Both the position numbers and the translations under genes were made by a program. A DNA stretch of 64,000 nt. Origin: Novispirillum itersonii. GTDB lineage: Bacteria > Pseudomonadota > Alphaproteobacteria > Rhodospirillales > Rhodospirillaceae. The stretch is taken from NCBI RefSeq assembly GCF_014205675.1, contig NZ_JACIIX010000002.1:265970-329969 (forward strand), written 5' to 3'. This document shows, piece after piece, positions 18,789 to 30,696 of the stretch. The notes under the pieces were generated by a model that worked only from the letters and a program-made list of their open reading frames with translations, had not been told where the DNA came from and did not search any database. Position 1 is the first letter of the stretch, and each line of letters starts with the position of its first letter.

Positions 18789-19592
18789 GTGACCAAAAAC
18801 ATGAACAGGGACGCCGGAGCAGGGGCAGGGGCCCCGGCACTGGAAGTCGAGGATATTCATAAGAAGTTCCATGGGCTGGAAGTGCTGAAGGGCATTTCCC
18901 TGACTGCTTATGACGGTGACGTGATTTCGATCATCGGCTCTTCGGGTTCGGGCAAGAGTACTTTCCTGCGCTGTATCAATTTCCTCGAAACCCCGGATGC
19001 CGGACGGATCCGGGTCGGCGGGGAACAGATCGAGGTGCGCCAGAAGCGCAACGGCACTTTGCAGACCAGTGACCGTCAGCTGGTGAAGCTGCGGCAGCGT
19101 CTGGGCTTCGTGTTCCAGAACTTCAACCTGTGGCCGCACATGACAATCCTTGAGAATGTCATCGAAGGCCCGGTGCAGGTGCGCGGCCTGTCGAAGAAAG
19201 AGGCGATTGAGAAGGCCGAGGCCCTGCTGGCCAAGGTCGGCATCGACAGCAAGCGGCACGCCTATCCGTCGCATCTGTCCGGCGGCCAGCAGCAGCGGGC
19301 GGCGATTGCCCGGGCGCTGGCGATGGACCCGCAGGTGATCCTGTTCGACGAGCCGACCTCCGCCCTTGACCCGGAGCTGGTGGCGGAAGTGCTGGGGGTG
19401 ATGCGCGGTCTGGCCGAGGAAGGCCGGACCATGCTGATCGTCACCCACGAAATGGGCTTTGCCCGCGAGGTTTCCAACAAGGTGGTGTTCCTGCATCAGG
19501 GACGGGTTGAGGAACAGGGGCCGCCCGGCAAGGTGCTGGTCGATCCGGACTCGCCGCGCCTGCGACAGTTCCTGTCCAGCCATCTGCACTGA
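18789..19592 (+). CDS. Polar amino-acid ABC transporter, ATP-binding protein (HisP/GlnQ type)
   Basis: This is the cytosolic ATPase of the importer encoded by the following genes. The 267-residue protein has Walker A (GSSGSGKST, about residue 48), the signature LSGGQQQRAAIARALA, Walker B (VILFDEPTSALDPE) and the H-loop LIVTHEMGFA. A short insertion (VRQKRNGTLQTSDRQ) after the first third is typical of HisP-like ATPases for basic amino acids. GTG 18789 has GAGG at proper distance; an ATG four codons further in is an alternative. It is the first gene of the operon, followed by the binding protein and two permeases. Confidence 0.93.
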   Translation: MTKNMNRDAGAGAGAPALEVEDIHKKFHGLEVLKGISLTAYDGDVISIIGSSGSGKSTFLRCINFLETPDAGRIRVGGEQIEVRQKRNGTLQTSDRQLVKLRQRLGFVFQNFNLWPHMTILENVIEGPVQVRGLSKKEAIEKAEALLAKVGIDSKRHAYPSHLSGGQQQRAAIARALAMDPQVILFDEPTSALDPELVAEVLGVMRGLAEEGRTMLIVTHEMGFAREVSNKVVFLHQGRVEEQGPPGKVLVDPDSPRLRQFLSSHLH

Positions 19593-19748
19593 CCTGCGGG
19601 CCGGGGTGTGCAGGGGGCCGGATCCCGGTGCCTGCTCTCTCCGGCCTGCCAACACGTTCCGGGGAGGGGGCAGGTGGCCTGTGGCCCTGTTCCCGCCCCC
19701 GGTTAACCCGGCCGTCTGAGCCGGAGCATCAAAGAAGGAGAGGTTTCC

Positions 19749-20507
19749 GTGGCCACTTTCAAGAAGTCCCTGCTGGCGGTTGCCGCCGTTGCTGCCCTGA
19801 TGACCGGTGCCACCGCCGCGCAGGCCGCCCAGAAGATCAAGATTGCCACCGAGGGCGCTTTCCCTCCGTTCAGCGCCATGAGCAAGGAAGGCAAGGCGAT
19901 CGGCTTTGACGTCGATATCGCCAATGCCCTGTGCGCCGAAATGAAGGTGGAATGCCAGATCGTCACTCAGGACTGGGACGGTATCATCCCCGGCCTGCTG
20001 GCGAAGAAGTACGATGCCATCGTGTCGTCGATGTCGATCACCGACGAACGTAAGAAGGCGGTTGATTTCACCGACCCGTACTATTCCAACAAGCTCCAGT
20101 TTGTGGCCAAGAAGGGTGTGGACTACACCCTGACCGCCGATGGCCTGAAGGGCAAGGCTGTGGGCGCCCAACGTGCCACCATTTCCTCCGAATGGATGGA
20201 AAAGAACATGCCGGGCATCGAGACCAAGCTGTACGGCACGCAGGAAGAAGCCTTCCTCGATCTGGCCGCCGGGCGCACCGACGTGGTGCTGAACGACGTC
20301 TATGTCACCTATGACTGGCTGCAAAGCGATGCCGGCAAGGCCTTCGAATACAAGGGCAAGGTCGTGTATGACGACGACAAGATCGGGATTGCCGTGCGCA
20401 AGAACGATGCCCTGCGCGAGAAGCTGAACGCGGCGATCAAGGCGATCCGTGCCAATGGCACCTATGCCAAGATCAACGCCAAGTACTTCCCGTTCGACAT
20501 TTACTGA
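19749..20507 (+). CDS. Periplasmic amino-acid binding protein (lysine/arginine/ornithine type)
   Basis: This family 3 solute-binding protein captures substrate for the HisP/Q/M-type importer. The 252-residue precursor has a signal peptide ending AAQAAQ. The mature domain contains KIKIATEGAFPPFSAM, the family signature GFDVDIANALCAEMKVEC, and the ligand-site segment VSSMSITDERKKAVDFTDPYY. The resemblance is closest to ArgT/HisJ, suggesting basic amino acids. A strong GGAGAGG precedes the GTG start. A GC-rich hairpin with a T-tail follows directly, which would let this gene be expressed more highly than the permeases, as is common for binding proteins. Confidence 0.93.
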   Translation: MATFKKSLLAVAAVAALMTGATAAQAAQKIKIATEGAFPPFSAMSKEGKAIGFDVDIANALCAEMKVECQIVTQDWDGIIPGLLAKKYDAIVSSMSITDERKKAVDFTDPYYSNKLQFVAKKGVDYTLTADGLKGKAVGAQRATISSEWMEKNMPGIETKLYGTQEEAFLDLAAGRTDVVLNDVYVTYDWLQSDAGKAFEYKGKVVYDDDKIGIAVRKNDALREKLNAAIKAIRANGTYAKINAKYFPFDIY

Positions 20508-20518
20508 GTCCGGGGGGA

Positions 20519-20558
20519 ACGGGGGCGGCTCCTGCCGGGGCCGCCCCCGTTTCTATTT
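20519..20558 (+). terminator. Intra-operon hairpin after the binding-protein gene
   Basis: ACGGGGGCGGC pairs with GCCGCCCCCGT, followed by TTCTATTT. It probably causes partial termination and protects the 3' end of the binding-protein message. Confidence 0.75.
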
Positions 20559-20602
20559 GGACCGGTTCCTCACAGTCTCATAGATTTTCAGGCAGGTTAG
20601 GC

Positions 20603-21271
20603 GTGCTGCAAGGATTTGGACCGCAGTTGCTGGCCGGACTGGCGATCACCGTGCAGGTTGCACTGGTGGCGCTGGGGGTCGGATTGATCCTCGGCCTCAG
20701 CGGCGGGATCGCCAAGGTTTACGGAAACCGGGCGGTGCGCGGCGTGGCGGAGGTGTACACCACGATTTTCCGGGGATTGCCGGAGTTTCTGGTGGTGCTG
20801 ATCGCCTTTTTCGGCGGATCGCTGATTCTGGCACAGTTTTCCGAGGATGCGGAGCTGAACGCCTTCACCGCCGGGTCTCTGGCGCTGGCCACCACTTTCG
20901 GGGCCTATGCGACGGAAGTGTTCCGGGGGGCGTTTCAGTCGATTCCGCCGGGGCAGATCGAGGCCGGGAAGGCGGTCGGCCTGTCAGGGATCAAGATCAT
21001 GCGGCGGATTGTGCTGCCGCAGGTGTGGCGGCTGGCCCTGCCGGGGCTTGGCAACCTGTTCCTCAGCCTGCTGAAGGACACCGCGCTGGTGTCGGTGATC
21101 GGGGTTGATGACCTGATGCGCAAGGCCGATATCGCCCGCAGTGTCACCAAGGATTCCTTTACCATGTATGCGGCGGCGGCGGTGCTGTACCTGCTGCTGA
21201 CCGCCGTGACGACGCTGACCCTGCACCTTCTGGAACGCCGGGCCAACCGTGGCATCCGGCGCACGGCGTAA
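20603..21271 (+). CDS. Amino-acid ABC transporter permease (HisQ type)
   Basis: This is an inner-membrane subunit of the importer. The 222-residue protein has about five membrane helices and the MetI-like coupling motif containing GQIEAGKAVGLSGIKIMRRI, the EAA loop that contacts the ATPase. It ends in RRANRGIRRTA. The start is a GTG at 20603, preceded by AGG nine bases upstream. The second permease follows 17 bases downstream, so the two are co-translated and form the HisQM-like heterodimer. Confidence 0.93.
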   Translation: MLQGFGPQLLAGLAITVQVALVALGVGLILGLSGGIAKVYGNRAVRGVAEVYTTIFRGLPEFLVVLIAFFGGSLILAQFSEDAELNAFTAGSLALATTFGAYATEVFRGAFQSIPPGQIEAGKAVGLSGIKIMRRIVLPQVWRLALPGLGNLFLSLLKDTALVSVIGVDDLMRKADIARSVTKDSFTMYAAAAVLYLLLTAVTTLTLHLLERRANRGIRRTA

Positions 21272-21288
21272 GGGAGGGGGGACAGATT

Positions 21289-22014
21289 ATGGATTTCAGT
21301 TTCGAACTGATTATTGCAAGCCTGCCGCAGCTTCTGACCGGGGTCGGGATGACCCTGCAACTGGTGGCGGTGGCGGTGGCGCTGGGCTTTTTCATTGCCG
21401 TTCCGGTGGCAATCCTGCGCACCAGCCGCAACCCGCTGGTGCAGGCCCTGCCGTTTTCCTACGTGTTCTTCTTCCGGGGGACGCCGCTGCTGGTGCAGAT
21501 CTTCCTGATCTATTACGGGCTGGGCTCTTTCGAGGTGGTGCGCAATAGCCCGTTGTTGTGGCCGATCCTGCGGGAAGCCTACTGGTGTGCGCTGATCGCC
21601 TTTACTCTCAACACTGCCGCCTATTCCGCCGAAATCGTCCGGGGGGCGATCATGGCGGTGCCGTTCGGCGAGATTGAGGCGGCCAAGGCAATCGGCATGA
21701 CCCGGGTGCAGGCGTTCCGGCGGATTATCCTGCCGCGCGCGTTCCGGATTGCCCTGCCAGCCTATGGCAACGAGATCATCTTTATGATCAAGGGGTCGGC
21801 GCTGGCCTCGACCATCACCCTGCTCGACCTGACCGGGATGGCGCGCAAGATTGTTGCCCGCACCTATAAGCCGGTGGAGGTGTTTCTGGCCGCCGGGATC
21901 CTGTATCTGATCATCGTGTACGGGGTGACATGGGTGCTGAAGCGGGTGGAGAAGCGGTTGTCGATTACGCCGCCGCGTCTGCCGGTGAAGGCGGAGGATG
22001 CCGGACCGGTGTGA
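21289..22014 (+). CDS. Amino-acid ABC transporter permease (HisM type)
   Basis: This is the second membrane subunit of the importer. The 241-residue protein has five to six helices and the EAA-loop segment GEIEAAKAIGMTRVQAFRR. The segments VFFFRGTPLLVQIFLIYYG and GSALASTITLLDLTGMARK are characteristic of HisM/ArtM-type permeases. It starts with ATG after a GGAGGG-rich stretch and is the last gene of the operon; a hairpin terminator follows. Confidence 0.93.
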   Translation: MDFSFELIIASLPQLLTGVGMTLQLVAVAVALGFFIAVPVAILRTSRNPLVQALPFSYVFFFRGTPLLVQIFLIYYGLGSFEVVRNSPLLWPILREAYWCALIAFTLNTAAYSAEIVRGAIMAVPFGEIEAAKAIGMTRVQAFRRIILPRAFRIALPAYGNEIIFMIKGSALASTITLLDLTGMARKIVARTYKPVEVFLAAGILYLIIVYGVTWVLKRVEKRLSITPPRLPVKAEDAGPV

Positions 22015-22062
22015 TACCGGACCCTTGCCTGCGGAATGATTGACCCGGAAATCCGGAGTGAG

Positions 22063-22099
22063 ACACCCCGTGGTAAAAACCGCAGGGTGTTTCTGTCTG
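22063..22099 (+). terminator. Terminator of the amino-acid ABC operon
   Basis: ACACCC and GGT arms pair with ACC and GGGTGT around an AAAA loop, with two internal mismatches, followed by TTCTGTCTG. Confidence 0.7.
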
Positions 22100-22214
22100 T
22101 CCGGTTGGCTTTTTGTGGGGAAGGCTGCGGTGAGGACAGTCCTGTCATGAAAAACCTTACCTTGTTTCAATTCTATGACGGGGGCTATGCTGCCCATCTT
22201 CCGACGTCCCCGCC

Positions 22215-23561
22215 ATGGCATCTGGATCCCTGTCCATGAGAGTTCCCCGTTTCCAGCGTTACCTGCGTTTACAGTCGCGCAAGTGGCTGCAAAGGACTGT
22301 CTTCTGGGGAGGAGCCCTGACCGTGGGGCTGGTGGCGATCGGGTTTGCGTGGCTTGCTGATCTGGCGACCCATATCTTTCAGAATGTTGAAGCGGTCAGT
22401 CCTTTTTTGATGCTTCTGGCGACGCCGCTGACGCTGGCTGTCGGGGTCCTGCTGACCCAGCGGGTTTTTCCGGGGGCTGAGGGTAGCGGGATCCCGCAGA
22501 CCATTGCTGCGCTGGAGATGATCGATCCGGAAGCCCGCAGCAAGGTTCTGTCGTTGCGAATTGCCATTGGCAAGATTTTCCTGACTGTGCTGGGACTCTG
22601 CGGTGGCGCATCCGTGGGGCGTGAAGGGCCGACTGTCCAGATTGGTGCGGCGATCCTGCATACGCTGGGCCAGAAGATGCATATGACCCGGATTGAAATG
22701 CAGCGGGGGCTGATTCTGGGGGGTGGGGCCGCCGGAGTTGCTGCTGCCTTCAACACGCCTTTGGCCGGGGTTGTGTTTGCGATTGAAGAGCTGAGTCGTT
22801 CCTTCGAGGCCCGGACCAATGGTCTGGTCCTGACAGCGGTCATTCTGGCTGGTGTGACCTCGATGGCCGTCCTTGGCAATTACCGTTATTTTGGGGTCAC
22901 TTCGGTGGGGCTGGTACTGGGGCATGCCTGGGTGGCGGTTCTGGCCTGCGGGATTGTCGGTGGCTTGGCGGGTGGGATCTTCAGCCAAGGGCTGATTCTG
23001 GCGTCCCGTCGTGGCCTGCCGGGACGTCTGGGGGCCTTCCGGCGGGAGTCTCCGGTCCGCTTCGCGGCCCTGTGCGGCCTGCTGATTGCCATCATCGGGA
23101 TCATTTCCGGGGGCGCAACCTATGGCACCGGGTACGAGCAGGCAAAGGGTTTCCTGACGGGCTCCGGGCTTTCCCCGACTTTTGCCGTGGAAAAGATGGC
23201 GGCAACGGTTCTGTCCTACCTCAGCGGAATCCCCGGGGGGATTTTTGCGCCTTCCCTGTCGATCGGGGCCGGTCTGGGGGCCTCGGTGGCACCGTGGCTG
23301 CCGTCGGCACCGGTTGAAGCTGTTGTCCTGCTGGGGATGGTTGGGTATTTCTCCGGCGTCGTTCAGGCACCGATTACGGCAGTGGTGATTGTGCTGGAGA
23401 TGACGGACAACAGTGAAATGACCATTCCGCTGATGGCAACCGCCGTTATTGCCTATGCTGTTTCGAAGATTGTCTGCCCGGAGCCGTTCTACAAGGCGAT
23501 GGCCCATGGTTTCCTGAACCGGGTGCAGGTTCCGAAAAAGACAGAAGGCGCTTCAGTCTGA
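22215..23561 (+). CDS. ClC-family chloride channel/antiporter
   Basis: The 448-residue membrane protein shows all three selectivity-filter motifs of the ClC family: GSGIP (AEGSGIPQTIAALE), GREGP (SVGREGPTVQIGA) and GxFxP (GIPGGIFAPSLSIGAG). The gating glutamate of GREGP is present. A second glutamate pair, AIEEL, sits where proton-coupled antiporters carry their internal proton-transfer glutamate, so H+/Cl- exchange is more likely than channel activity. No CBS domain is attached. ATG 22215 has no visible ribosome-binding site; ATG 22236 is an alternative. The last nine bases overlap the end of the convergent DUF599 gene. Confidence 0.92.
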   Translation: MASGSLSMRVPRFQRYLRLQSRKWLQRTVFWGGALTVGLVAIGFAWLADLATHIFQNVEAVSPFLMLLATPLTLAVGVLLTQRVFPGAEGSGIPQTIAALEMIDPEARSKVLSLRIAIGKIFLTVLGLCGGASVGREGPTVQIGAAILHTLGQKMHMTRIEMQRGLILGGGAAGVAAAFNTPLAGVVFAIEELSRSFEARTNGLVLTAVILAGVTSMAVLGNYRYFGVTSVGLVLGHAWVAVLACGIVGGLAGGIFSQGLILASRRGLPGRLGAFRRESPVRFAALCGLLIAIIGIISGGATYGTGYEQAKGFLTGSGLSPTFAVEKMAATVLSYLSGIPGGIFAPSLSIGAGLGASVAPWLPSAPVEAVVLLGMVGYFSGVVQAPITAVVIVLEMTDNSEMTIPLMATAVIAYAVSKIVCPEPFYKAMAHGFLNRVQVPKKTEGASV

Positions 23562-24275
23562 ACGGCTTTCAGTCTCTTCCAGCCGTCGTAGCTCGATGAC
23601 GGCCTGAGAATTGAATTCCCGGCGATACAGGACGATGACCACGCCGGTTGAGACCAGGGCAAACAGCCATGGGTGGACCAGCCAGCCGAGGGCGCCAAGG
23701 GCGAAGAAATAGGCGCGGAGGCCTCGGTTGAAGTGATGGCCGGAACGGATGCTGAGGACTGCCGCCGCCTGCGAAATCGCCCGTGAGCGTTCGCTGTCCG
23801 CATGGGCCGAGGCAGGCAGGCAACCGACCGTGATGGAGCAGTAGTTGGCCAACCGGAAGGCCCAGGCGAACTTGAAGAAGGCGTAAATGAAGATCGCCAG
23901 AAGGAAGGCGATCTTGGCCTCCAGTGCCGCTTCACTGGCAGCCCCTGCCAGAGGCAGGCTGGACAGCGCGGTACGGACCTGTGCGGTCACCCCCATCATT
24001 GCCATCAGGCCGCCGATCACCAGAATGGTGGTGGAAGCGAAGAATCCAACGCCGGTGATCAGGTTGCCGAGAATAGCGGTATCAATCATGCGGAGGTCAC
24101 GGTGCCCGGCTTCCCGCAGCCACAGGGTCCGCCGTCTGCTGATGGCGCTGGAGATGGTGCGGTGCCGGGCCGGTGTATGGTCCGTGTAGAGGGTGTAGCC
24201 AACCCACAGCACCAGAAACCACAGCAATGCCGCAGTGTCGTAGGGAGTCACCCAGTCCAGCCCCATCCGTCCCAT
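23553..24275 (-). CDS. DUF599 family membrane protein
   Basis: The 240-residue protein has about four hydrophobic helices (ALLWFLVLWVGYTLYT; ILGNLITGVGFFASTTILVIG; AFLLAIFIYAFFKFAWAFR; FFALGALGWLVHPWLFALVS) and the family segments LREAGHRDLRMIDTAILGNL and SGHHFNRGLRAYFFALGALG. No biochemical function is established for the family. It starts four bases after the ligA stop, so it is probably the last gene of the recN-ligA transcript. Its 3' end overlaps the ClC gene by nine bases in convergent orientation. Confidence 0.85.
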   Translation of the reverse strand: MGRMGLDWVTPYDTAALLWFLVLWVGYTLYTDHTPARHRTISSAISRRRTLWLREAGHRDLRMIDTAILGNLITGVGFFASTTILVIGGLMAMMGVTAQVRTALSSLPLAGAASEAALEAKIAFLLAIFIYAFFKFAWAFRLANYCSITVGCLPASAHADSERSRAISQAAAVLSIRSGHHFNRGLRAYFFALGALGWLVHPWLFALVSTGVVIVLYRREFNSQAVIELRRLEETESRSD

Positions 24276-24279
24276 CGGC

Positions 24280-28100
<3,821 letters not shown>

Positions 28101-28157
28101 ACCGTTTGCCTCGATGATCCGTTCCGGTGGGGGCGGAGAGAGTCTGGGAAAAGGCGG

Positions 28158-29009
28158 TCAGAACCACTTGGTGGCCTTGGACAGCCAGCTCTTGTTGTTT
28201 TCGCCGTTTCCTTCGCCGTTGTTGTTCGATTCCGGGTCGGTGACGCCGCGTTCGACCAGATCGTAGGCGTCGTCATACCAGTCGCTGCCCGGGTAGTTGT
28301 ACCCCAGAACGGCGGCGCTTTTCTTGGCCTCAGCCGTCAGGCCCAGCAGCGTATAGGCTTCGGTCAGGCGGTAGAGGGCCTCGGGGACATGACTGGTGTG
28401 GTCAAATTTATCGACCACGGTGCGGAAGCGGTTGACCGCAGCCAGATACTGCTGCGCTTTCAGATAAAAACGACCGACTTCCATTTCCTTCCCGGCCAGA
28501 TGGTCCTGCGTCAGGTCCAGCTTCAGGCGGGCGTCACGGGCATATTCGGTATTGGGGAAGCGGGTGACGACCTCCTCAAGGGCCTGTTGGGCCAGCTTGG
28601 TCATCTTCTGGTCGCGGCCGACATCGCTGATCTGCTCATAGAAGCACAGCGATTTCAGGTAATAGGCGTAGGGCGTATCCGGGCTGCCGGGGTGCAGCTG
28701 AATGAAACGGTCCAGCGCGATGATGGCATCATCGTATTTGCCTTCCTGATAATAGGCATAGGAGGCCATCAACTGGGCTTTGGTGGCCCATTTGGAATAG
28801 GGATGCTGACGCTCGACTTCATCGAACGCCTTGGCGGCGTCAATGTTTTCCCCGGCATTCATCAGGTCGACGGCCTGATTATACAGGTCGGTCACCGGCT
28901 TTTCGACATACTCCGGTTCCTTGTCGGCCCCGGAACAGGCGGCAAGGGTCCCTGCCACGGCAAGGGCGGCGAGGGGCGGCAGCAGGCGGCGCAAACTGAA
29001 CTTGGGCAT
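28158..29009 (-). CDS. bamD: Outer-membrane assembly lipoprotein BamD
   Basis: BamD is the essential lipoprotein partner of BamA in outer-membrane protein insertion. The 283-residue precursor has a lipobox LAAC, giving an acylated cysteine near residue 25. About five TPR-like repeats follow (for example SYAYYQEGKYDDAIIALDRF and FPNTEYARDARLKLDLTQDH). A low-complexity ESNNNGEGNGENNKS segment lies near the C-terminus. I choose ATG 29009; an ATG at 29030 is possible. Further upstream the frame stays open only through a tandem repeat encoding PCFPV units, which I regard as non-coding. Confidence 0.92.
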   Translation of the reverse strand: MPKFSLRRLLPPLAALAVAGTLAACSGADKEPEYVEKPVTDLYNQAVDLMNAGENIDAAKAFDEVERQHPYSKWATKAQLMASYAYYQEGKYDDAIIALDRFIQLHPGSPDTPYAYYLKSLCFYEQISDVGRDQKMTKLAQQALEEVVTRFPNTEYARDARLKLDLTQDHLAGKEMEVGRFYLKAQQYLAAVNRFRTVVDKFDHTSHVPEALYRLTEAYTLLGLTAEAKKSAAVLGYNYPGSDWYDDAYDLVERGVTDPESNNNGEGNGENNKSWLSKATKWF

Positions 29010-29030
29010 CGTCGGATCCGGAGTCGCCAT

Positions 29031-29090
29031 CACGGGAAAACAGGGCACGGGAAAACAGGGCACAGGAAAACAGGACACGGGAAAACAAGG
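29031..29090. repeat. Four tandem copies of a 15-base unit upstream of bamD
   Basis: The unit CACGGGAAAACAGGG occurs four times in a row (29031, 29046, 29061, 29076); copies 1 and 2 are identical, copies 3 and 4 carry one or two changes. The array abuts the bamD start region and sits between it and the lpxC terminator. Confidence 0.95.
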
Positions 29091-29148
29091 TGTCGGACTA
29101 TATCACGGGCAGGGCCGCAAAGGGCAAGTGTCCGCGGAACGTATCATG

Positions 29149-29187
29149 AAAAAATGCGGCAATCCCGGTCGGATTACCGCATTTTTT
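29149..29187. terminator. Terminator of lpxC (stem usable in both directions)
   Basis: AAAAAATGCGG and AATCC pair with GGATT and CCGCATTTTTT around a short loop with one internal mismatch. On the minus strand it follows lpxC by about 30 bases and ends in six T. Confidence 0.9.
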
Positions 29188-29217
29188 CAAAAAGATCAGG
29201 CTCTCTGCCGGGCTGGA

Positions 29218-30243
29218 TCAGAGTGCGGCGACCCGGGCGAGGGACGGCAGGCCCGCCGCCGGGACTTCTTCCGGCAGCATATCGACCACGGTCCACGCCG
29301 ACGGATCGGCCAGCAGGGTCTTCACCAGCGTGGTGTTCAGGGCATGGCTGGAGCGCTTGCCGGTGTAGTGACCGATGATCGGCTTGCCAGCCAGCGCCAG
29401 ATCGCCGATGGCGTCCAGCACCTTGTGACGGACGAATTCGTTGGCGTACCGCAGGCCGCCTTCATTCAGGATTTCGCCGCCGTTGACGACGATGGCGTTT
29501 TCCAGAGACCCGCCGAGGGCCAGACCGGCGTCGCGCATCTTGGCGATATCGTCGATCAGGCAGAAGGTGCGGGCGCGGGCGATTTCGGCGACGAAGGCCG
29601 AGGAGGACACCGAGAAGGTCATCGCCTGCTGGCCGATAGCGGCGGCGGCGAAATCAATCTCGAAGTCAATCCGGGTGGTGGTCGAAGGCATCAGGGTGGC
29701 TTCCGCCGCGCCGTTGCTGACGGTCACCGGCTTCAGGACCTTCAGGGCCTTGCGGGTGGCGGACTGGGTGACCAGACCGGCGCATTCAATCAGGAACACA
29801 AACGGGGCGGCGGATCCGTCCATGATCGGCAGTTCCGGGGCGTTCACCTCGACCACCACGTTGTCGACGCCCATGGCGACCAGCGCCGACATCAGGTGTT
29901 CAACGGTGCCGATCGACTGCTGCGGGTTCAGGCCGATGACGGTGCACAGACGGGAGTCCAGAACGTGAGTCGCCAGCGCCGGGATCTCGGCATTGCCACC
30001 GGCGATATCGGTGCGGCGGAACACCACCCCGGTGTTCTCCGCTGCCGGATGCAGGGTCATCGACACCTTTTTGCCGGTGTGGAGGCCAATGCCGGTGCAG
30101 GAGATCGCGTTCTTCAGGGTGGTCTGAGACATAGGAACCGGAGTGCTGGAGGGGGTGGAATACGACAGGGCGCGGACGGCGGCGAGAGAGGTCACCTCAG
30201 CAGCGGGGGCAGCGGTCAGTCCGTCAAAAGCCATGATCATCAT
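29218..30243 (-). CDS. lpxC: UDP-3-O-acyl-N-acetylglucosamine deacetylase
   Basis: LpxC is a zinc deacetylase catalysing the committed step of lipid A synthesis. Its 341 residues include the N-terminal GIGLHTGKKVSMTLHPA, the zinc-ligand motif TVEHLMSAL, and the second metal motif RHKVLDAIGDLAL. The catalytic histidine is in SHALNTTLVK. About 37 extra residues precede the usual LpxC start (at MSQTTLKNAI), so an internal start near 30132 is possible. It follows ftsZ, separated by a terminator region, as in many alphaproteobacterial and gammaproteobacterial dcw clusters, and is closed by its own terminator. Confidence 0.95.
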   Translation of the reverse strand: MMIMAFDGLTAAPAAEVTSLAAVRALSYSTPSSTPVPMSQTTLKNAISCTGIGLHTGKKVSMTLHPAAENTGVVFRRTDIAGGNAEIPALATHVLDSRLCTVIGLNPQQSIGTVEHLMSALVAMGVDNVVVEVNAPELPIMDGSAAPFVFLIECAGLVTQSATRKALKVLKPVTVSNGAAEATLMPSTTTRIDFEIDFAAAAIGQQAMTFSVSSSAFVAEIARARTFCLIDDIAKMRDAGLALGGSLENAIVVNGGEILNEGGLRYANEFVRHKVLDAIGDLALAGKPIIGHYTGKRSSHALNTTLVKTLLADPSAWTVVDMLPEEVPAAGLPSLARVAAL

Positions 30244-30696
30244 CCTTAAACCCTTGCAGGCGCCGGGAGTATCCCGGAAACCCTGAGACCGGATCCTGCG
30301 GGATCCGACTGTTGCGCCGCGGCGGAAGGCCCGCTTTGACAGGCTAAGGTTTAGGGGATCGGCCGTCCCGGATCAAATCAATCATTGTTTCGGATTGTTA
30401 CGGTGGCAGCCGGGAATAACAGGAAAAGCAGAATCATACGGGCATCTATTCGCCTGCATGATGAGGAGCGCAGAGGAAGAGGCTGATTAAAAAGGAAAAA
30501 AGGGAGAGCCGGTCTGGAGGCAAACCTCCGGCTCTCCCAGAAATTACAAGGGCTTACTCTACGCAGGGCAGGCGTTGTGGGGCGAACCCCGCATCATGCC
30601 TGCACGGGGACGGATCCGGCCGGTAGACAGCACACACAGCTGGCCGGAGTGGTCCCCTGTCCCGGCCCGGGGAAGGCCCCGGGCCGGGCAGGACGG
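30244..30696 (-). other. Gene-free interval between ftsZ and lpxC
   Basis: The 3' half is the ftsZ 3' untranslated region, with three successive hairpins: CCCGGCCCGGGG / CCCCGGGCCGGG at 30661-30688, GCAGGC...GCCTGC with an inner GGGG/CCCC at 30568-30603, and the terminator at 30485-30538. The remaining 240 bases before lpxC presumably hold the lpxC promoter; I could not identify a convincing -35/-10 pair. Confidence 0.6.
30485..30538 (-). terminator. Terminator of the dcw operon after ftsZ
   Basis: On the minus strand GGGAGAGCCGG pairs with CCGGCTCTCCC, followed by TTTTTTCC and more T. It is the first strong intrinsic terminator after mraZ. Confidence 0.92.

Noticed and set aside
28101-28157. 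A LexA box upstream of recN
   Set aside because: No GTTC-N7-GTTC or near match is present in the short spacer, although recN is SOS-controlled elsewhere.
29031-29078. An N-terminal extension of BamD made of PCFPV repeats
   Set aside because: The lipobox fixes the signal peptide close to ATG 29009 or 29030; the repeats upstream have no ribosome-binding site and no family counterpart.
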